Part shown: positions 1 to 12,521 of the stretch, one piece after another | Layout: every line of letters begins with the position of its first letter | Position numbering within the stretch: the first letter of the stretch is position 1 | Assembly (NCBI RefSeq): GCF_040954645.1 | Contig: NC_092807.1 | Span: 55,970,739-56,034,738 of the forward strand | From: Diabrotica undecimpunctata | Taxonomy: Eukaryota > Arthropoda > Insecta > Coleoptera > Chrysomelidae | DNA: 64,000 nucleotides | Direction of reading: 5' to 3' | Made by a program: the position numbers and the translations under genes | Notes under the pieces: model-generated | Told to the model about the DNA's origin: nothing | Seen by the model: the letters and a program-made list of their open reading frames with translations, nothing else | Database searches by the model: none

Positions 1-2929
1 TTTTCAATTCCTTCGGACGAGCTTCCCCTAAAATACCCTCGTAGGGGACGAAAAACGAACAGAAAAAATCGATTTACCAGAAACCTGTATGCAGTATAAA
101 AAAGTGTTTAAACAAGAAATGTAGCTGTGATAATTTTAAACAAAAATGTTTATTAGCCTTTTTTCTGTAGTATGAGCCGTTTTCTCGAAAACAACGTTTG
201 AAGTGACTGGCGATTTTGAATGCCAGTTATGCGCACGAAATATATTTTTTAAATAAAATGTGTATCAACTCAACGGAAAAAGATCGATATCTTTTGATTG
301 GAGTGTCCTATCGACAAAAATCGAGATGCGTTTTAAGGGTAAACAGTGCAGCTTTTGTATGTAATTTTTGTAGTATGACGCAAAGTCAGTTTCTATAAAG
401 CTGTTAAATATATGTGCGCGATTTTTGAAATTGTTAACGGTCTTCATGAGATTGTAGCATTTGTATTTCACCCTGTATATTGTGGGAGCCGAAAAAGAGA
501 TATTCTGAGATTGATAATCTAAACATTTTGATAATAAACAAATTGCTCTTTTGTTTGATCTCAGTTCCAGCTACAAATTTTTTAGAAAGAATTCACTGAG
601 TTGGCACGTCGTCAAAATGCATATGAGATAAATAAACGTCCTCTTAATTTTTTTCTGTTCCAACTGAAAGTAGAACGATTTTTGCGATGACTTCACTTTC
701 ATGTTGATAGCCGTCAAGGAGGTACTATAGGTGGAGTCCAGCTCAGGCTTTGGCTGCTTATTTGTTTTGCCGCAGTTTAGTATGTGGACCGTAAGAAAAA
801 TGGGAAAATCGATATTAAAGTGCGTATAAAATCGTATAAAAAAAACGGGTGAAAAAAACAATGGGGTATATGCTTTTAGTCCCCTATCACCTATAGTTCT
901 TGATAAGAATCCCTATCTGCAGTCACGCGGGAATCAGAAGTCAGGCGGGAAATTAAAAAAAATAAAAATTTAAATTGGAGTTCGGTCTTTTTTTTCACCA
1001 AGTATTGGTTTGGTGTATTTCACCAGAAAATGGTTTGGTTAATTTTACCAGGCATTGGTTTAGTTGAGAGTTCCTCCAATCTCATCGATACTCGAGTCAT
1101 TTTAGGAATATAGCCTAAAACCGGTCCTATAATCTTAACAGTTTCGTTTTTGTTTATATAACAAAAATTTTTTTGGTGTATATTTAAATATTTAAACTTT
1201 TCAAAACATTAATTTTATCACGGCATGAATTTTTTTTTAATAATAATAAATAAATAAAATGTAATTTTATTTAATAGTAGCTATTTATTAAGTGATGCTT
1301 TTATAGCCCCATAATCTCTCTTTGTAAGATCAGTGTGTAAACAAGATATCCGAGAGTTATTTTTTCTTGATGTATTTGGGATATAACCCGTCAAAATTTA
1401 TTTTCAGGTTTAACTTGCATTTAACTATTCTTATTAAAGCCGAAGTGTGGAATTATATCTTTCTAGTAGGTAAGCCGATTAGATTTTTAAAATTAAGGGT
1501 TTTATTTTTTTTATTATTCAAATTTATTGTTTATACATTGGTATACATAATAGATGCGAAAATATTTTTTTATATTTAAAAATTTCATTATATTTAACTT
1601 AGTTTTACTCTGTACATAATAAGTGAGAGGTTTAGACTTTATTTTAAAGAAGCATTTAAGAGAAGGTAAGTTAAGCTGTAGTTGTATATATGCACGTAAC
1701 TAAACAGAAATTAAATTAAGTTGTATATAATATATGGTTTATTAGTACCTCGCTTTTTACAGTTTTAGCAATTACTTTAAACAACTTATACAAATCTGTT
1801 TGCTTTGCAAGATGTAGAAAGCACAGTGGTAAAGATTTGAATTCAGTTTTGCCAGATAAGAAATCTTATGATTTCTCTTGTTGATATTAGATAGCGTTGT
1901 TACGTCTGTAAATAATTATTCGATAATTATTGTCCTTAGACGGGATATATTTTGTTTCGATTCAGAGCAGTGGCATATCCCGCTCTGATAACTAAAACTA
2001 ATCTGGTCGAACTGTCGGAAATTTTATCAGGATGTTATTGGACGTGTCTGTTGTTTAATTGTCAAATATAATACTCCATAACAATACTCTAAATATTAGC
2101 AATAAGCGGAAAATATTCGGCTCCTGCTTTTGATTTACATTAACTGGTAACTCCAAATCTCAAAAGCCCAGACCCACTTTATACATACAAGCAATAAATA
2201 AATTACATATTTTCAGTATGAAAGGTATTTCCCTAAAGAATCTTTAAATGAAAATTTTTAAATTCCCCTTACAAATGAAGATATTCCGTTTTATTATTCG
2301 ACTAAAATCAAAATTGCTAATATTTTCATTTCCACAGTTCCGACGCTTGCATAAGAAAGTAAAATGGTCTCGTTTGCCTTTTAAATAATTTAGAAAAAAT
2401 AAGAAAGTCATACGATAACACAATGTGTAACTATATTCTAATACGAGAAATTATACAATGGTAGGTATATGTTAGGATTATTTATTAAAAGAAGAATGAC
2501 CATAACTAAAATATTTTAAGACAATTTAACCCAATTCTAATAGTTCGAAAAAGCTTTCTAAGGGAGCTAGAGCTACTTAAAGATAGCGCCTTATAATTAG
2601 ATTTTTTTTAAATACCTACACAACGCTTATATTTAGAAAAACAAAAACGTGTACGATTATTTATCCTCTATACTGAATCGATTATATTAATTGCGAATTT
2701 CTAGTACCGGTCTAAGGCGTACGTTTTGGGTAGGTCAACGGATATTTTAACGCATAACTGTTTTGTCTTTATTTTTTAAGCATTTATAATACTCCTACTT
2801 TAAGTCTATATGATACACCGTTTCCTAGAAAAGTTTTTAAAAACAAAGTATTTATTACGATAAAACGAAACTAACACAAAAGATCATATATCAAGGGAAG
2901 ATAATTACAAAAGATGCCTGATGTGATAA
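1..2929. other. AT-rich intergenic DNA, no gene recognised
   Basis: I find no supportable gene here; open frames are short and lack family motifs. Two small structures are visible. At about 471-481 there is a CACCCTGTATA string of the kind that ends mariner-type elements, possibly the right end of an element that begins before the window. At 995-1068 there are three degenerate copies of a 24-26 base unit containing TTGGTTTGGT-like cores. The rest is low-complexity AT-rich sequence. Confidence 0.5.
995..1068. repeat. Short degenerate tandem repeat, 3 copies
   Basis: Three consecutive units of about 25 bases share a CACCA (or TACCA) start and a core reading TGGTTTGGT or TGGTTTAGT. They read as a local minisatellite. 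No function is implied. Confidence 0.55.
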
Positions 2930-2934
2930 CCATT

Positions 2935-3661
2935 AGGCGCATGATTTGCCCATGCAAATCGTGCGCAAGTTATTTCTAAATTCGTTGCAAGCATCGTGTA
3001 TTCTTATCCAAAGTTGTGCACGATTTTCTATCGCAATAAAATAAAGAAATGCTTTTGTTTATCCCCAAATAAAATAATGGCAAGGATTCAAATCCGGCAA
3101 CCTTGCTGGTCAAGTAACTGGATCGCCTATTCCAATCGAGTAGTCTTTGAAGTTATTATCAACTTAGTCTCCTACATTCCTGCTAAAGTGGGCCGGACAG
3201 CCGTCATGTAGAAACCATAAGTTTTCCGAATATTTAAAGGCACATCTTCTAGCAAATTAGGTTAAACATTTTTTAGAAAATGTAAGTAATCAGCACCATT
3301 TAAACGAACAGGCAATTCTACATGTCCAAGTATTCTCCTATTCACACGTATATGCTAAACCTATGCTGATGCTTAAATTCTTGAACAACATGATGATTTT
3401 CACCAACGTACGAATGGACTCTAATTTCTAGATTTTCCCCAACTTTTCCTAAAATGACATATTCTTGCTGTTATATCGTGAAGTCGCCCTCGTTTGATAT
3501 TTTTTGGCACCACTGAACCAATTTCTCTGAATTTTTAATGAAGAGCTCTAAATGTTGAGTGAGTGGAGTGCTCACGATCAGCCTTCCACCTCATTTCGCC
3601 ATAAACCAAATGTATATCAGCGTATTCCTCATTAGTAAAAACAATTTTTGTTGCAAAACAT
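2935..3661 (-). pseudogene. Decayed mariner-superfamily transposase (DD41D-like, IS630/Tc1/mariner group)
   Basis: Read on the minus strand, this stretch contains in order the N-terminal helix-turn-helix start typical of these insect transposases (VFTNEEYADIHLVYGE, near 3640-3590), a STFRALHKKFRETGSV-like segment, the catalytic block LHDGCPAHFSRN (near 3190) and LPDLNP followed by YFIWG (near 3080). The family cuts and pastes DNA using three acidic residues. The first acidic block was not recognisable. The frame is broken by several frameshifts and stops, and no intact ORF over 75 codons remains. The matching terminal repeats were not identified. It is a non-functional fossil in intergenic DNA upstream of the gypsy fragment. 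Confidence 0.75.
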
Positions 3662-3952
3662 TTTTTATGTTAAAATGCTAAAAAGTAAAAAACTACAAAA
3701 TTAACTTGGCGAACTAACAACAATTTAATAAAGAAAACATAATGTTATACTTCTTTTATCAGTTCAACTTTCCAGACGAAAAAGCGAAAAATTTTCAAAT
3801 GGATTTTTCTAGAAAACGGTGGATCCTACAGACTTAAAGTATGAGTACCTTGTAGTACTAGAATACATAAAAATTTAATAATCTCTGATCACTAATGCCT
3901 AAAAATTAAAAATAAAAATGTTATGTGTTAAAATAACCTTTTACATCTCCGC

Positions 3953-4283
3953 AAAAAATTAATATAGGAACATTTAGAATCTTCATTTTAATTGGTCCTA
4001 TAACTTCCATTAACCAAACTGCCTACATTTATTGCTTAATTTTGTTTAAAACTCTGTTTAAAACATATTAATTTACAACTTTTTAAAGAAAATTTTAATT
4101 TTGAACTGCTATAACTTTTATTTGCTGCGTGCTGAACGTGCTTTACCATATCTTGGTAAAAAAATCTTGGTAAAAAATTAATATAGAAACATTTAATAAA
4201 GTTTAAAATATTAAATTTTACGTGTTCTATAGCTTCCATTAGCCAGATTTTTAAAGTCTATGGCATAATTTTGTTTAAATCAT
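3953..4283. repeat. Diverged direct duplication (about 100 bp, copies 220 bp apart)
   Basis: The segment at about 3953-4060 and the segment at about 4172-4283 share AAAAAATTAATATAG, AACATTTA, TATA(A/G)CTTCCATTA and ATAATTTTGTTTAAA-like strings in the same order. This reads as an old local duplication or two copies of one repeat. No coding content is evident. Confidence 0.5.
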
Positions 4284-4470
4284 TTATCTCTTATACAATA
4301 AATATATAATCTTCTAACAAATTATGTGACAAGCCTGGTTCCCTCTAAAAATCAAATCTAGATACCAAAAAACGTAATAGAATCTTAAGATACCCGGAGG
4401 ATATAAAAGTGCATACTCTACTACACTGTGGCTCCTAGAGTATGATTGTTGCAATACATTTGTGTTCTCA

Positions 4471-4632
4471 GTGCAACAGAGAAAAGTGACGCATAGCAAT
4501 CCCTGCATCTCCTTTTAATTCGGAAGTGTTGATGGACCACCTTACCTTCTCATTGGTCATTTAGTGCTTAATAAACCTGACAAATTAGAAAGAGATGCAG
4601 GGACTGCTTTGCGTCAGTTTTCTCTATCGCAA
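4471..4632. repeat. Foldback inverted repeat (about 42-nt arms, 78-nt spacer)
   Basis: The arm at 4471-4512 contains AGAGAAAAGTGACGCATAGC and CCCTGCATCTCC. The arm at 4591-4632 contains the reverse complement with a few mismatches (GAGATGCAGGGACTGC, TTGCGTCAGTTTTCTCT). The transcript could fold into a long imperfect hairpin. It may be a small foldback transposon, a pair of inverted repeats, or an old duplication in reverse orientation. Confidence 0.65.
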
Positions 4633-5062
4633 TGTGGAAATGCGACTGTATTACAGCGCCTAATCTATTTGTAGGATATGTTTATGTATACAATATAAGT
4701 ATAACATTATTCTAATAACTTAACTTTAACCTTAACGGAATTTTAACACATATTTTTACATCCTTAAGGTTGATCTGCACCCCCAAAAGACAGACTACAA
4801 ATTAAAAAAATTTGAAAACATTTGAGAAGGTATATTATGTGAAAACTAGAAGTTTTTTGACCAACTTTGAGCAAAACCTCATGTTTTCGTTTTCAAAAAA
4901 ACTACATTTTTTTTAACAAGTATAAAGCAGTAAAACCAGACATACAATTTTGTTAATTTTCTTAAAGCGTAAACATATAACCCTAAGAAATACTTATAAT
5001 TTTTTTTTTAATTTTTGAATGCAGAGTCTTGTCATAATAAGAAAAAATAATGTGTTTTTCTT

Positions 5063-6240
5063 CTAGACATCTTCTTCCTCAATTTTAATTTGATCGAATC
5101 CGCTGACTACATCTAGGGTGGAAAAGTATTGGTAGTATCCTAATTTGTCCAGAATGTCTGTTATATTTGGAATTGGATATCTGTCATCGGTGGTTTTCTC
5201 CTTCACCTTCCTGTAGTCGACAACTATTCGCCATTTAATTTTTTCCTGTGGCATCTGGTTTTTTTGGAATAACCCAGATTGGGGATGACCAGGGTGATTG
5301 ACTTGGTCTGATGATTTATTAATCGAGCATCCTTATGGATGTGTGGATACTGATATGACATGGTATAAACCTTGGTATAAACGGTTAATGTTAACAGATT
5401 GTCTGGATGATGAAATATGCATGATGCAATCTTCCTGCACTGTCGTTTTAGTTGAGATTCTTCTTCTGTATTAAAATGATCGGTTCTAAGGAGAGTATCG
5501 ACATCTCTTAGATTTATTGGTTGACTTTTGATGGGATCACTTATTGCTACTTGGATATAGTTATCAGTGTTACTGACTAGCTAGGTCCAGGCTAGTTGAT
5601 TAAATGAGACGGTGAGAGTTTCTCTTAGAATGGCACCTTCGACTTCCTGTCTAGAGATGACGATTTTACCTAATGCTTCTTTTACTGGCAATTTAAATTG
5701 TGTAATTGTTTAGGGCTCTTGGTGGACTGTATAGAATTGTACTTTATTTGTGACATAGTCATTAGTAGAAAAAATATAATGCTCTGTAGTAAAAGTAGCT
5801 TTGGTAAAATCGAGATTTGCTTTCATAAACCTTAAGATTAAGACCAATAAATGTCTTGTGAAATTTGAAAAGATAAAATTTTAAGTTAATATCTGAGTTA
5901 AATTCGGGAAAAATTGGAATTTCTAGACTATAATCTTCTGAATGATTCTGAAAAATTTATGTAACTATAAGTGGTTCATCTTTAATTTTGTTTTTGTAGA
6001 ATGTATTGGCTATATCAGGATTAAGGAAAGATTTAGTGGCTCTTGTATCTATAATGTTTATAAGTTTATGACGGGGAACTTGAATTTTAATGTAAGGAAG
6101 CTCTCTTCTGTCAGCATAGGAAAGCAATTCTGCTATGTTTCTTTTTTTTCTTCTTGAAATATTTGAATCTTGAACTCTTCGTCCTCATATTCTTGGATTT
6201 TTTGTTCATAGTAAGAGTAATCTGGGTATGCGTCGTTTTA
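5063..6240 (-). pseudogene. Ty3/gypsy-type pol fragment: protease plus start of reverse transcriptase
   Basis: On the minus strand the N-terminal half encodes a retropepsin region ending in IIDTRATKSFLNPDIA (near 6060-6010). A linker follows, then the beginning of a Ty3/gypsy reverse transcriptase (5254-5063) with RIVVDYRKVKEKT, DRYPIPNI, DILDKLG and FSTLDVVSGF. The arrangement and wording match the 17.6/297/gypsy group of insect retroelements. The fragment stops abruptly near 5063, before the RT catalytic YxDD, and has several stops and frameshifts. No LTR, gag, RNase H, integrase or envelope was recognised. The protease active site, normally DTGA, reads DTRA, so the encoded enzyme would be inactive even without the frame breaks. 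Confidence 0.8.
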
Positions 6241-7109
6241 TATACTTTCATTATAATTGCTCTTGTTGTTCGATATTAAAGAGCTTGTATTATTATAATG
6301 GAAAGTATAAAAAGAACTTAAATTAAAAATAATATTTGGGCGCCTTAGTATTATATAAAAACACATGTTCATCTGTCACCATATGTTATAAAAGGTACCA
6401 AATAATATCACTTATGTTAAAATATGTAACTTTTATTAAAAACTTACTTTACTATAGTCTTTTTATGTTTAGCCTACTCATGCGTCCGAGCAACAGACTC
6501 TGTTTGCGAAATTAATCACTTATTAAAGTAAATTTCATATTCTGTATTTGTTGAAGTAAATAAATTTACAAAGTGAATTGGTAATGAATCCTATAGGTAA
6601 CCAAGTTATAATAACTTTAATTGACATGAAAATAAATGGTTTTCTCTGCGATACATGAACCTATGTCAATTCTATTTTACATATCAGACGCATGATAAGC
6701 AAATGAGAGTAAACAGAACTTAATGATAGGTGATTATATTCAAATTACTTCAATACATAGCATAGGCGTAACAAATTTAATTAGAAAGTAGAATGTTGGT
6801 AAATAACAATGTAACACAATCTATAGGCATGTTAGTAGCGGATTTGTTTTATGCCCTGATATACTAACATTAAGGAGACCATGTAATTTTTACTTTATAT
6901 ATCCAACTAGTGTTTTCAAATTATTTACTTCTGGAATTACTATTTATCTATTATATGTAGTAAGAATTAATTACACATTCATATGATAATATATATTTTG
7001 ATATAAATATAAACGACCTATTTTGATTACTAGAAAACTATTTTATAATAAAATTTTAAGTTTTGTCAAATATACATACAGTGAGTACGTAAAGATTGGA
7101 ATAAATTCG
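6241..7109. other. AT-rich DNA, nothing recognised
   Basis: Very AT-rich stretch between the gypsy fragment and the TTAA-bounded repeat. I see no motif-bearing reading frame, inverted repeat or tandem array. Confidence 0.4.
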
Positions 7110-7478
7110 TTAACCCTTTCGCTAAGGGCTAAGTATCGGTTGCGCGTTGCTCATATACGGCGCCGGGAAAATTTTGCACTTCGCGATCGAGACGGCAACT
7201 CAGTAGTTTACATTCTTTCTATTGAAGTGGTTGAATCGTTTTTCGTTTGTCGGCAGTTTGTTTATAATCGTTTTATGAAAGTAGTGGAATTTTTTTTCGT
7301 AAAACTTTAAAAAACAAAATTGTATTCAGAAAGTACGGCGCTAGGATGGGTGATGTGTTGTCGTTTATGTACGGCATCAGTATGGTGTATTTGTGGATCT
7401 TAACGTACATGATCGATACTAAGCAATATGGACAATGTAGAACGTATAATTACGATATAGCTCTTCAAAGATGTAAAT
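7110..7478 (+). repeat. Dispersed repeat R1, copy 1; starts with TTAACCCTTTCGC
   Basis: This stretch aligns over about 350 bases with 57399-57739, sharing AAGTATCGGTTGCGCGTTGC, TTTGCACTTCGCGATC, CTCAGTAGTTTACATTCTTT and GCATCAGTATGGTGTATTTG. Both copies begin at a TTAA tetranucleotide followed by CCTTTCGCTA. TTAA followed by CCY is how piggyBac-like elements start, so this may be the end of a piggyBac-like element or a related non-autonomous element. No partner terminus was found nearby. The open frame across it (7023-7310) is probably incidental. Confidence 0.7.
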
Positions 7479-8479
7479 ATTTTAAAATGTAAGGTAACAG
7501 AAACTGAACGATTGAGATTAATTTGCGTAATAATACGGCGCTCGCTCATCACAGCTGCAAATGAACATCGTACTTTTACGGCAACAGTATCGAATTAAAC
7601 GCTTGATTAAGCCATTGGGCTAAAAAAGCTCAGGCAGGTCGATTTTATTTTTAGTTGCGCATATTTTTGTATACGAATATCATTTTCTATTGGTATGTCA
7701 GTTGTGTCGTATAACATTTCCAAAAATTAATTCGGGAATATTAAAACACGTATTTTTGTATTTTTTTCCTTGTTGCCTGTAAATAGTTTTTTAAAATTAC
7801 TTTTTATTGGTTTAAATATTGTAGTAAATAAAAACATGTCTAAAAAAATAAAAGTTGGTTATGAAACAGTAACTGTTTTAAGAGTTATGGATATAGGATC
7901 CATACACAAGCTGAGGCTTGTAAGTTATTTAACAATAAATATCTCGATAGACCTATACACAATCGAGGATGACCAAAGTCGAAGCCAAATTAGAAATTTT
8001 GGTAATGTCTGTAAAGATCAATTGGTTGTAATAATCAGTGCAAAAAAATATTCATAAGCCTACCTGTGAAATTTCATTATATCAAATGTCTGTTTTAAAG
8101 TCTCTTAAAGATAATAAGTGGTACCCATATAAAGTACAAGTGATTCATGTATATACTTATGTGTGTGTGCATGGGAGAGAGATAGCATTAGACAAAAAAA
8201 CCTTTTTGCCACAGAAAAATTTATGTACTTAATAAAGATAAGTTCGATCGCAGACAAGAATTTAGTTAATTAATGATGGCTCTATGTAATTATGATCCAC
8301 AATTCCTACGGAAATGTGTTTTCTCAGACAAGACCTTCTTCTCCTTAACAGGTACAGTAAATAGGCAGAACTGTAGATACTGGACATAAGAGAAAACTTA
8401 CTGGTCGGTAGAAGGACACATTCAGTATCCACAGACAATAAACGTGTGAGCGGGAATAGTTGGTAATAAAATTGCGATT
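7479..8479. other. No gene recognised
   Basis: Contains short open frames without family motifs. The last 200 bases may be decayed 5' sequence of the retrotransposon that follows, but I could not support this from motifs. Confidence 0.35.
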
Positions 8480-11000
8480 TAATTCAACAGCGAATAATTC
8501 GCTCACTTGCGTATCTGTAATCAAATCATCACACTACAGTAGTAATGGGCAATTTTAATGCCAAAATTGGACATGGATGTGTGGACGTTTATGTGGGTGA
8601 CTATGGATTAGGAGAACGAAATGAACGAGGAGACCGTATGGTACAATTTTGTCAAGCGGAGGAGTTAGTAGTTGCTAACACTCTTTTCAAGTTACCTAAC
8701 AGACGACTGTACACATGGAAATCTCCGAGTGACACCAAAGGTAGAGTAGTCAGAAATCAAATTGACTTTGTCCTTGTTAGACAAAGATTCTGAAACTCTA
8801 TACTCTCAGCTAAAACCTACCCAGGAGCAGATATAGGCTCGGATCACAATCCTGCAGTAGTCACATTAAGAATAAAACTAAAGATCATTCAAAAACATAT
8901 ACAGAAACAAATTGACGTGAGAAGACTGAGTGAACAACATATAAAAGAGAAAACAATAGTGAACATCAAAGAAAATTTACAAAATATAGAGAAACTGAAA
9001 AGAAATACTGATAACATAGACCAAAAATGGGAGAATATTAAACATGCCGTAATGCTAGCAGGGAGAGAAAATTTAACACCGAAAGAAAGGAAACATAAAG
9101 AATGGATGAATGAGGAAATAGTACAGTTGAAGTGTGAAAGAAGGGTACACAAAACAAATAACCCGATAAGATACAAAGAAACAGATAAACTGATAAAAAA
9201 GAAAATAAGAGAAGCTAGAGAAAGATGGCTAAGTGAGCAATGCCAGGAGTTGGAACAACTGGAGCGAAAATATGACTTTTTTAATGTACACAAAAAGATT
9301 AAAGAAATGACAGGAAGGAGAAGAACAACACAGACAGGACAGATCAAAGATACAGATGGTATACTCATAACAGATTTACAACAAAAAATGAATCGATGGA
9401 CAGAATACATATCACAACTTTTTGATGACAAAGATAGACAAGAAATCTCAAACGAATATACAGATGATACAGGGCCTGATATAATCAGAGAAGAAATATA
9501 TTATGCAATCAAACAAGCGAAAAGTGGTAAGGCCCCCGGTCCTGATGAAATTCCCGTAGAACTGCTCAAACTTATGGACGATGAATCTATTAAAATACTC
9601 CTAGATCTATTTAACACAATATATAGAACTGGAATAATACCTAGGGAATGGCTCCGTTCAACCTTTATACTACTGCCAAAAAAGGCAAATACAAGGGAAT
9701 GCAGCGAACATTGTACGATAGCTTTGATGAGTCATGCTCTAAAACTGTTCCTGAAAATAATCCATAATAGGATCTATAGAAAATAAGACGCAGACATCCG
9801 TAACACTCAGATGGGATTCAGAAAAGGGCTGGGTACAAGGGAGGCTCTGTTTGCAATGAACGTTCTCTCACAGAGATGCTTAGACATGAACCAAGAAATT
9901 TACACCTGCTTTATTGATTTCGAAAAGACCTTTGACAAAGTACAACATGAACCACTAAGACAAATTCTAATAAAGAAAAATATAGACAGCCGAGATATTC
10001 GAATTATATGCAACCTATATTGGAATCAAACAGCAAATGTGAAGGTTGAGGGTAGGCTAACAGAAGAAGTTCAAATCCGTAGAGGAGTCCGGCAGGGATG
10101 CATCTTGTCGCCACTTTTATTTAATCTGTATAGTGAAGCTATTTGTGAACAAGCACTCGAGGAAGAAGATCTTGGTCTGATAATAAATGGTGAGATGATC
10201 AACAATATAAGGTATGCTGACGATACGGTTCTCCTAACGGGAAAGCTAGTAGAACTACAATATCTCGTTCAAAGTCTCAATATATACTGTAACAGTTACG
10301 GCTTGAAAATTAATTTGAAAAAAACTAAATTTATGGTAATCACGAAATCAAAGAACATCAGAGCTAATCTTGTAATAGACAATACAACGATTGAGCGTGT
10401 ATCCTGTTATAAATATCTAGGTGCTTGGATCACAGACGATACTGATCAAACAAAAGAGATTAGATGTAGAATAGAAATCGCTAGATCAGTCTTTAATAGA
10501 ATGCGCAAACTCTTTTGCAATCGTGATATCAACATAAAGTTACGAATACGAATGCTGCGGTGTTATGTCTTTTCTACCCTGTTGTATGGAGTAGAGGCTT
10601 GGACACTAAAACAGTTGACCACAAAAAACATCGAAGCTTTCGAGATGTGGTGCTATAGGCGCATTCTCAGAATATCATGGATGGACCGCGTCACTAACAC
10701 GCAAGTACTCCAAACTTTAGACAAAAGATGCGAAATTCTAAATGAGATAAAAACTAGAAAGATGGAATACTTGGGGCACATTGTGAGAGGTGAAAAGTAC
10801 GAACTTTTAAGAAATATCATGCAGGGCAAAATTAAGGGCAAAAGAAGTGTGGGAAGAAGAAAAATATCGTGGCTTCGTAATCTACGTGAATGGTTCGGGT
10901 GTAGTTCGATTGAACTTTTTAGGCGCGCTGCTAACAAAGTCGCAGTGGCCATGATGATTTCTAATCTCCGCTAGGAGTGGCACGAGAAGAAGAAGAATCA
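8480..11000 (+). mobile_element. RTE-like non-LTR retrotransposon, copy 1 (5' truncated)
   Basis: An endonuclease-reverse transcriptase element read on the + strand and ending in a (GAAGAAG) tail at about 10985-10998. Two other copies of the same family are present on the minus strand (20290-22215 and 45124-47170). The 3' ends correspond: AACAAAGTCGCAGTGGCC, then ATTTCTAATCTCCGCTAGGAG, then AAG repeats, versus the reverse complement of 20295-20370. The endonuclease N-terminus is missing, so the copy is 5' truncated. The single reading frame is broken by only two stops, so this is among the younger insertions in the window. Confidence 0.85.
8545..10974 (+). pseudogene. Endonuclease-reverse transcriptase ORF of RTE-like element, two in-frame stops
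   Basis: One frame runs from 8545 to the stop at 10972-10974, interrupted only by TGA at 8791-8793 and TAA at 9784-9786. From the N-terminus: AP-endonuclease motifs GNFNAKIG, GERNERGDRM and RLYTWKSP, then NQIDFVLV, TYPGADIGSDHNPAV; a basic linker; RT motifs GKAPGPDEIPVELLK, REWLRSTFILLPK, MGFRKGLGTREALFAMN, CFIDFEKTFDKVQ, RRGVRQGCILSPLLFN and the catalytic RYADDTVLL (near 10210); then a C-terminal region ending in GRRKISWLRNLREWF. There is no RNase H domain, as in RTE-type elements. The first stop replaces what is probably an Arg codon (CGA to TGA), a typical CpG decay. The second stop sits where copy 2 has Leu after the RK pair (RKLEDD). Confidence 0.88.
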
Positions 11001-12117
11001 AATCATTAAAATCCTCTGTTACCGGACAATGCGCTATGATACCAGGAAGATAGAACACCACTGCATTACGCACTATGTGTATGTAAATATATAAATATTA
11101 TTTTTCCTAATATATGAATTGACAGATGAGGATTTTGAGAGTGGCCAGCTAGATCTCCCGATCTGTCCTCGCAAGACTTTTTATAATGGGGATACCTTAA
11201 GTCTAAAATTTACGTTAACAGACTTATTAGTATTTACTAACTTAAAGAGAAAATTGGGACCGAAATTAATTTAATTAATTAAATAATTAGTTAATGCTAA
11301 TACCCTTAACAGTGTTTTGCAAAAGTTTCAATATCGTCCTGTATGTCAAGAGACAAATGGTTTACAATTTAAGCATTCAATTTAATAGTTTTTAGGTTTA
11401 TTTAGTCCTATTTATATTTTTATAAATTATGTTTACATATGAGTAAAATTCATATCTTTTATATTTCTTAAATATACAGTTATGTGACATAAGCGACAAA
11501 AGACATATAACATTTGTCTACAAAAAGATGAACTCCTTTAGATAATACTGTCAAAATAAGGTGTTACCATTTAAAAAAAGTGATAATGACGTCACAAATC
11601 AAGCAGTTAAGACGTCATCAAAATTATTACTTCAGCAAAAGATGCACAACCAAAAAATATAATTGACTTGTCTGAGCTTTTTTCCCTAATGGCTAAATCA
11701 AGCCTTTAAAGATTTATTCCAACATTTACCTGTTCACTGTATGATAATAGTTTTGTCAAATTTTCAAATTCAAATAATAACAAAGTATTAAACTTTCTTG
11801 TCTTTCTTAATTTACAAATTGACTATTTTATATTTCGACAGAAAAATAAAAGTTGTACTTTTTTACTGATCGCTGAAAATAACGAAATAAACATTGCCGG
11901 CAAAGAAGCAAAGAAAAACTTAAAATGAGAGAGGACAAAACCAGTCAGCTGAGGAAACCTTTCAACGATGTTGAGTTTGGATCCACTACCCACGTATATT
12001 ATGAACAATATTACGGTTGCTGACTGAGGATCTAAACACAAAACTAATTATAAAATTTGGACAAAAAAATACAACAATGCCTAATATCCAAAGTGTGTAG
12101 ACAAGCAAAGCAAAGAC
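11001..12117. other. AT-rich DNA, nothing recognised
   Basis: No coding, inverted-repeat or tandem-repeat structure that I can support. The open frame at 11823-12041 on the minus strand has no family motif. Confidence 0.4.
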
Positions 12118-12210
12118 AAAGTTTTTGCCTTGCTTAAACCTGACAAAAACACCAACGACCACAAAAGCTATCGGCCAATATATCTATTTATTTTTTCAGC
12201 TAAAAAGTTG
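12118..12210 (+). pseudogene. Tiny non-LTR reverse transcriptase fossil
   Basis: Frame starting at 12118 reads KVFALLKPDKNTNDHKSYRP followed by IYLF. This corresponds to the N-terminal RT block of jockey/I-type retrotransposons, where the family reads roughly LLKPGKDPxxxxSYRPISLL. It lasts about 30 codons before similarity is lost. Neither end of the element is visible. Confidence 0.6.
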
Positions 12211-12521
12211 TACTTTTTTCTGATATTTTCTGTGCTGATTATTATCTAGCGATTCTAACCACTCCTCCGTTTTATATTTTTTTAATCGGTATATTTTACT
12301 CTGTTTTCATACATATTATTTGAGGTCGGTCCATGTTACCATTTTTATTATAAAATTTGGCTACGTTTACCCAATTAATCATAATATATGGGTTACTAAA
12401 CATGAAACTTTTAGTGTGTAGCAGATTGAACGAAGTAAAAATATATCAAATCATAGATAAACATCTGGTAAATGTGTGTTTTTGCCTAGAATGTCAAGAA
12501 CTCCTTCTTCTAGAATTGCAA

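Noticed and set aside
8889..9431. 180-codon open frame on the minus strand
   Set aside because: Antisense shadow of the RTE-like linker and RT region. Composition (Ser/Phe/Leu/Cys-rich) is that expected opposite a Lys/Glu/Arg-rich sequence.
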